Below are positions 6,007-9,519 of a stretch of DNA of 9,519 nucleotides, piece by piece. The position numbers and the translations under genes were made by a program. A model generated the notes under the pieces. The model did no database searches and had not been told where the DNA came from. It saw nothing but the letters and a program-made list of their open reading frames with translations. How positions within the stretch are numbered: position 1 is the stretch's first letter; every line of letters starts with the position of its first letter. The stretch is from CAZEJK01 sp964512045 (GTDB lineage Bacteria; Acidobacteriota; Thermoanaerobaculia; Thermoanaerobaculales; Sulfomarinibacteraceae), in contig CAZEJK010000195.1 in the NCBI GenBank assembly GCA_964512045.1, positions 1-9,519 on the forward strand. The letters run 5' to 3'.

Positions 6007-7458
6007 ATGATGGCGAGCACGACTTCCGACCCGGAGCCAACAGGACCATCAACTGGCGACTACCGCTACGACAATCGATTCGAGACTGTTATCAACAGCA
6101 TCTCGGATGGAGTCTTCGCAGTCGATACGGAGTGGCGGATCACGTGCTTCAACGCGGCAGCCGAACGCACCCTCGGCGTCTCCCGCGAGCACGCGTTTGG
6201 CCGACGGTGCAGCGAGATCTTCCGTTCTAACATCTGTACAGAGGCGTGCGCGCTGCGCTACACCATGGAGACCGGGCAGCCGATTGTCAATCTGCCGGTG
6301 CAAATCCGGAGTGCCGATGGCCGACAGGTACCCGTCACGGTTTCGACCGCACTGCTCCGCGACCGCAATGGCAACGTTGTCGGCGGCGTCGAGACGTTCC
6401 GCGACCTGAACCTGGTGCGCGCCCTCCTTTCAGACGTCGAGCATCTGCTCGGCGGCGGATCGATCATTACAGCTGATCCACACCTTAAGAAGCTTCTCGA
6501 CATCGTCCCCACCATCGCGCAGAGCGAGAGCACCGTGCTCATCGAAGGCGAAAGTGGAACCGGCAAGGGACTTCTAGCACGGCACATCCACGAGGTCAGC
6601 ACCAGAGCCGACGGTCCGATGGTCACTGTCAACTGCGCCGCTCTTCCGGAGACGCTGCTGGAGTCCGAGCTCTTCGGGTACCGCAAGGGTGCCTTCACCG
6701 GCGCGGATCGTGACAAGCCCGGACGCGTTCAGGCAGCCGAAGGCGGCACCTTGTTCCTCGATGAAGTCGGCGACGTGCCCGCATCGATCCAGGTCAAGCT
6801 CCTGAGACTGCTCCAGGAGAAACGGTACGAGCCCCTCGGCGAGGTCCAATGTCAGAGCGCCGACGTGCGCATCGTCGCCGCCACGAACCGCAACCTCTCA
6901 TCAATGGTCGAGGACGGCTCGTTCCGACGTGATCTCTACTACCGCATCAACGTAATCCGGCTCGAGATGCCGCCACTCCGGAAGCGCACGGCAGACATCC
7001 CGCTTCTCGCCGAGACGATCCTACGCCGTCTTTCCACAACCCGCGGCAAGGTCGTGGACGGCATCTCACGCGACGCGCTCCAACGCCTCATGGCTCACGA
7101 CTTCCCTGGCAACGTGCGCGAGCTCGAGAACATCCTCGAGCACGGTTACGTCCTCTGCGAGGAACGTCGCATCTCCGAACACGATCTACCCGATTGGTTC
7201 CTCGCGCTTCCAGCTCCGGCTACGACCAGCCACGCCGCAAGCCTCGGTGAGGTCGAAGCCGACTTCATCCGCGAGGCCCTCGCTCGCAACCGCTGGAACC
7301 GCACCGAGACAGCGCGGGAGCTCGGCATCCACAAGACCACGCTGCACCGGAAGATCCGCAAGCTTGCCATCGACCTTCCTCACGAGGACGGACGAACCGC
7401 GCGAAAAGCCAAGCGGCGCACGACTGGAGACCCGGGACCGGACACCTCGAATAGCTGA
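6007..7458 (+). CDS. Sigma-54-dependent activator: PAS, AAA+ and Fis-type DNA-binding domains
   Basis: This 483-residue bacterial enhancer-binding protein activates RNA polymerase carrying sigma-54. Domains in order: PAS sensor (about 22-137), AAA+ ATPase (about 152-380) and Fis-like helix-turn-helix (about 412-455, NRTETARELGIHKTTLHRKI). Walker A is GESGTGKG (181-188). The sigma-54-contacting loop is GAFTGA (228-233). Walker B is GGTLFLDEVGD (246-256). The sensor segment has FRRDLYYRINV (306-316). All are intact, so it should be functional. The PAS domain carries four cysteines (47, 68, 77, 81); C-x8-C-x3-C (68-81) could hold a metal or be redox-active. There is no receiver domain, so control is probably by direct sensing. 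AAAGGAG at 5996-6002 is four bases before ATG 6007 and seven before a second ATG at 6010; the latter spacing is better. It diverges from the four-cysteine gene and its sigma-54 promoter. Confidence 0.95.
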   Translation: MMASTTSDPEPTGPSTGDYRYDNRFETVINSISDGVFAVDTEWRITCFNAAAERTLGVSREHAFGRRCSEIFRSNICTEACALRYTMETGQPIVNLPVQIRSADGRQVPVTVSTALLRDRNGNVVGGVETFRDLNLVRALLSDVEHLLGGGSIITADPHLKKLLDIVPTIAQSESTVLIEGESGTGKGLLARHIHEVSTRADGPMVTVNCAALPETLLESELFGYRKGAFTGADRDKPGRVQAAEGGTLFLDEVGDVPASIQVKLLRLLQEKRYEPLGEVQCQSADVRIVAATNRNLSSMVEDGSFRRDLYYRINVIRLEMPPLRKRTADIPLLAETILRRLSTTRGKVVDGISRDALQRLMAHDFPGNVRELENILEHGYVLCEERRISEHDLPDWFLALPAPATTSHAASLGEVEADFIREALARNRWNRTETARELGIHKTTLHRKIRKLAIDLPHEDGRTARKAKRRTTGDPGPDTSNS

Positions 7459-7481
7459 TTTTTCTGCGAATCAGTATCAGT

Positions 7482-7497
7482 CTTGACTCAGGTCAAG
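7482..7497. promoter_or_regulatory. CRP/FNR-family operator upstream of the hemerythrin operon
   Basis: CTTGACTCAGGTCAAG is a perfect inverted repeat with half-sites TTGAC and GTCAA separated by four bases. This is the layout bound by FNR, DNR/NNR and related CRP/FNR-family regulators (FNR consensus TTGAT-N4-ATCAA). It is centred about 80 bases before the ATG at 7570. If it acts as a class II site near -41.5, transcription would start near 7531 with a poor -10-like CACTCT at 7521-7526. Which regulator binds is not decidable here. Confidence 0.7.
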
Positions 7498-7506
7498 GCG
7501 GCCGGA

Positions 7507-7517
7507 GTGCCAGGCAC
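7507..7517. repeat. 11-bp palindrome between the FNR-type site and the hemerythrin gene
   Basis: GTGCC-A-GGCAC is perfectly symmetric around one base. It lies 10 bases after the FNR-type site, where the -35 to -10 spacer of the predicted promoter would fall. It may be an operator for a second regulator. A protein bound here would be expected to block transcription. It is short, so chance is possible. Confidence 0.3.
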
Positions 7518-7569
7518 CCACACTCTCCCACAGAGGGCTGGATTCCGAAGCCGGCCTCGGGGAGACACC

Positions 7570-8793
7570 ATGAGCGAGCTGATCGACAACCGAGCCCACA
7601 GGATCCGAAACCTGAAGGAGATCATCCAGAAGCTGCACGCAGGCGCCGACCCGGACTTGGTTCGGGACGAGCTGCGCACCATCGTGCACGAGACCGACTC
7701 GACGGAGATCGCGGCGATGGAGCAGGAGCTGATCGCCGGCGGCATGCCGGTGGAGGAGGTGCAGAGCATGTGCGACCTGCACTCCGAGCTGCTTGGCGAG
7801 GTGATCGTCCAGCCGATCCAGATCTCGCCCCCTCCAGGCCATCCGCTCGATACGTTCCACCGCGAGAACGAGGCACTCACCGAGGTCATCGCCGAGATGC
7901 GGGAGGCCGCGAAGGACCTCGCCAACGACACCGCGGTTCTCCGTGCCCGCGAGGTCTTCGGCCGCCTGATGGACGTCGACAAGCACTATGAGCGCAAGGA
8001 AAACCTGCTGTTCTCCTGTCTCGAGCGCCACGGCGTCACCGGCCCTTCGAAGGTCATGTGGGGCAAGGATGACGAGGCTCGCGATCTGCTCAAGGCCGTG
8101 GGAGAAGCGCTGTCTGTGGACGGGCTGTCGGACGACGAGGCGAGCCTCGTCGTGGACACGGTCATCGAGCCGGCACTTGCCGCTGTCGAGGAGATGATCC
8201 GCAAGGAGGAGATGATTCTCCTGCCGATGTCGCGGAGCACCCTGACCGAGGACGAGTGGGCCGAGATCTGGCAGGAGTCGCCCCGCTTCGGGTACTGTCT
8301 GATCGAGCCGTACGACGGCTACCGTCCGCCCGCACCCGCCGCGCCCGAAAAGACGGTGGATGTCGCACCCGACCAGGCGATCGTGTTTCCCACTGGCGCC
8401 CTCAACCTCGAGCAGCTGCGTGGCATCTTCGCGGCCCTACCCGTCGACCTGACCTTCGTCGACGCCAATGACCGGGTGCGCTACTTCTCCGAAGGCGCGG
8501 ATAGAGTGTTCGAGCGCAGCAAGGCGATCCTCGGGCGGATGGTGCACCACTGCCATCCGCCGAAAAGCGTGCACATGGTCGAGGAGATCGTCTCCGCCTT
8601 CAGAGCCGGAACGCAGAACGTGGCCGAGTTCTGGATCCAGCTCCACGGGCGCTTCATCCACATCCGCTACTTCGCGGTTCGCGACGGCGATGGCGCCTAC
8701 CTCGGGACTCTCGAGGTCACCCAGGACCTGACGCGCCTCCGCCAGCTCGAGGGCGAGCGTCGGCTGCTGAGCTTCGAGGAGGCGACGGCATGA
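7570..8793 (+). CDS. DUF438-hemerythrin-PAS protein
   Basis: This is a 407-residue cytoplasmic three-domain protein. DUF438 comes first (about 1-80, ending MCDLHSELLGEVI). Next is a hemerythrin HHE four-helix bundle (about 90-235) with candidate di-iron ligands His91, His97, His139 (DKHYERKE), Glu144 and Glu213/Glu214 (KEEMILLP). A PAS_10-type domain follows (about 275-395, with the family-typical GRMVHHCHPPKSVHMVEEI around Cys328-His329). The whole order matches known DUF438/hemerythrin/PAS proteins. Hemerythrin domains bind O2, NO or repair iron centres, so a sensing or protective role in low-oxygen or nitrosative conditions is likely. In the motif usually reading H-D-E after helix 3, the His is Asp167 (WGKDDEAR). 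ATG 7570 has GGGGAG five bases upstream; an upstream in-frame TTG at 7483 lies inside the FNR-type site and is rejected. It overlaps the next gene by four bases. Confidence 0.93.
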   Translation: MSELIDNRAHRIRNLKEIIQKLHAGADPDLVRDELRTIVHETDSTEIAAMEQELIAGGMPVEEVQSMCDLHSELLGEVIVQPIQISPPPGHPLDTFHRENEALTEVIAEMREAAKDLANDTAVLRAREVFGRLMDVDKHYERKENLLFSCLERHGVTGPSKVMWGKDDEARDLLKAVGEALSVDGLSDDEASLVVDTVIEPALAAVEEMIRKEEMILLPMSRSTLTEDEWAEIWQESPRFGYCLIEPYDGYRPPAPAAPEKTVDVAPDQAIVFPTGALNLEQLRGIFAALPVDLTFVDANDRVRYFSEGADRVFERSKAILGRMVHHCHPPKSVHMVEEIVSAFRAGTQNVAEFWIQLHGRFIHIRYFAVRDGDGAYLGTLEVTQDLTRLRQLEGERRLLSFEEATA

Positions 8794-9338
8794 CGCACGA
8801 ACACTCGCCGCCGATCACGCCACATATGAAGGTCGCCGAGCTCCTCGATAGCTACCCTGAGCTCGAGCGGGTGCTGATCGATCTCGCGCCTCCGTTCCGG
8901 AAGCTCCGCAACCCCGTACTCCGGAGGACCATCGCCCGGGTCACCTCCCTCGAGAAGGCCGCTCAGGTAGCGGATCTGCCGTTACGCGAGATGATCACGA
9001 CGCTACGAACAGCGGCGGGGCAGACGGTCGCAAACGACGACCTGGCAGACGACACCGCGGAGGTTTCCGAGAGCACGGAGGGGCCGGCCGACTGGGTGGA
9101 TCCCGCGCGCGTGGTCTGGACCGTAGATGCGGACGCTCTTCTGAGCGAGGGCGCCGAGCCGCTCCATGCAACTCAGGAGAAGACTCGCAGCCTCCGAAGC
9201 GGAGAGCTGGGCCTGATCCGCAGCTCGTTCCGGCCGGCGCCACTGATCGAAGTCCTCCAAAAACGGGGCTTCCACGTTGCGGTGGTCCACTCCGAGGAGC
9301 GATTCGCGACCTTCGTGGCCCCTGATCTTTCCGATTAG
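8790..9338 (+). CDS. DUF1858-DUF2249 fusion protein
   Basis: This 182-residue cytoplasmic protein has two small domains. DUF1858 (about 9-75) contains MKVAELLDSYPELERVLIDL, then APPFRKLRNPVLRRTIARV, a block highly characteristic of the subgroup. An acidic linker (about 82-104) leads to a DUF2249-like domain (about 106-178, RSGELGLIRSSFRPAPLIEVLQKRG). DUF1858 also forms the N-terminus of some iron-sulfur repair proteins of the ScdA/YtfE type, though this subgroup lacks the paired cysteines. DUF2249 is a TusA-like fold often seen near denitrification and hemerythrin genes. The protein has no cysteine at all, so a sulfur-carrier role is unlikely. The ATG overlaps the preceding TGA (ATGA at 8790-8793) and has GAGGAGG seven bases upstream, so the two genes are translationally coupled and probably cooperate. 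Exact function is unknown. Confidence 0.88.
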   Translation: MTHEHSPPITPHMKVAELLDSYPELERVLIDLAPPFRKLRNPVLRRTIARVTSLEKAAQVADLPLREMITTLRTAAGQTVANDDLADDTAEVSESTEGPADWVDPARVVWTVDADALLSEGAEPLHATQEKTRSLRSGELGLIRSSFRPAPLIEVLQKRGFHVAVVHSEERFATFVAPDLSD

Positions 9339-9519
9339 GCCGCGGGCCGCAACCAAGTCAGCTCTCCGGCCAAACCGGTCCGGCGCTCTCATCGCGGTCA
9401 GCGCTCGCCGGTTGGCAATCAGCCCCCAACCATCGGCGCTCGCTGCAAGCGTCGTAACCCCTTGGTCGGTAGTCGTGAAGTCCTGCGCAGATGTGGCAGG
9501 ATTTTCAACGCAAAGGCGC
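9339..9519. other. Non-coding tail of the window
   Basis: I see no gene start in these 181 bases. The best structure is a weak inverted repeat, GGTTGG-N10-CCAACC (9410-9431), which could belong to the end of the hemerythrin operon transcript. The octamer GCGCTCGC occurs twice (9401-9408 and about 9437-9444). No T-run terminator is visible. Confidence 0.4.

Noticed and set aside
7455..7474. CTGATT-N8-AATCAG inverted repeat over the stop codon of the sigma-54 activator as a terminator
   Set aside because: The stem is only six pairs and AT-containing, it overlaps the stop codon, and no T-run follows. It is too weak to call.

Overview
This is a 9.5-kb stretch of GC-rich bacterial chromosome. Most genes have clear purine-rich Shine-Dalgarno sites, and the third codon positions are strongly GC-biased. 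A signal-peptide-bearing secreted protein, a 7TMR-DISM sensor kinase and a sigma-54 activator point to a Gram-negative-type bacterium such as a proteobacterium or an acidobacterium. The sequence alone does not fix the lineage. I see no rRNA, tRNA, CRISPR array, insertion sequence or phage gene.

Left part (1-4007). A small DUF2892 two-helix membrane protein (274-56, minus) is followed by a 448-bp non-coding stretch, then a membrane-bound orphan sensor histidine kinase with a 7TMR-DISM sensory half (723-2897, plus). Facing it is a secreted protein with a lipocalin-like N-terminal domain and a cysteine-rich C-terminal domain (4007-3144, minus). The gap between these two convergent genes holds a perfect 16-bp palindrome.

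Middle part (4008-5746). A 110-residue, very hydrophobic protein with an 11-residue repeat (4403-4735, plus) sits behind a hairpin-rich leader. It converges with a universal stress protein (5259-4828, minus). Next comes a strong 12-bp-stem hairpin at 5520-5547, which closes a small four-cysteine protein gene (5746-5558, minus).

Right part (5747-9519). The 260-bp divergent region between the four-cysteine gene and a PAS/AAA+/Fis sigma-54 activator (6007-7458, plus) holds a good sigma-54 promoter match. That promoter points at the four-cysteine gene. The same region also holds an AT-rich island with an interrupted palindrome. Downstream of the activator, a perfect CRP/FNR-type site (TTGAC-N4-GTCAA) precedes a translationally coupled pair. 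The first gene encodes DUF438-hemerythrin-PAS and the second DUF1858-DUF2249. These families are often linked to oxygen, NO or nitrogen-oxide metabolism.

Taken together the window reads as a stress and redox-response neighbourhood: universal stress protein, sigma-54 switch, FNR-type-controlled hemerythrin operon, orphan sensor kinase. The most interesting candidate system is the sigma-54 activator with a cysteine-bearing PAS domain, the divergent four-cysteine mini-protein under an apparent sigma-54 promoter, and the adjacent hemerythrin/DUF1858-DUF2249 operon. The proposal that they form one circuit is an inference from layout and motifs.
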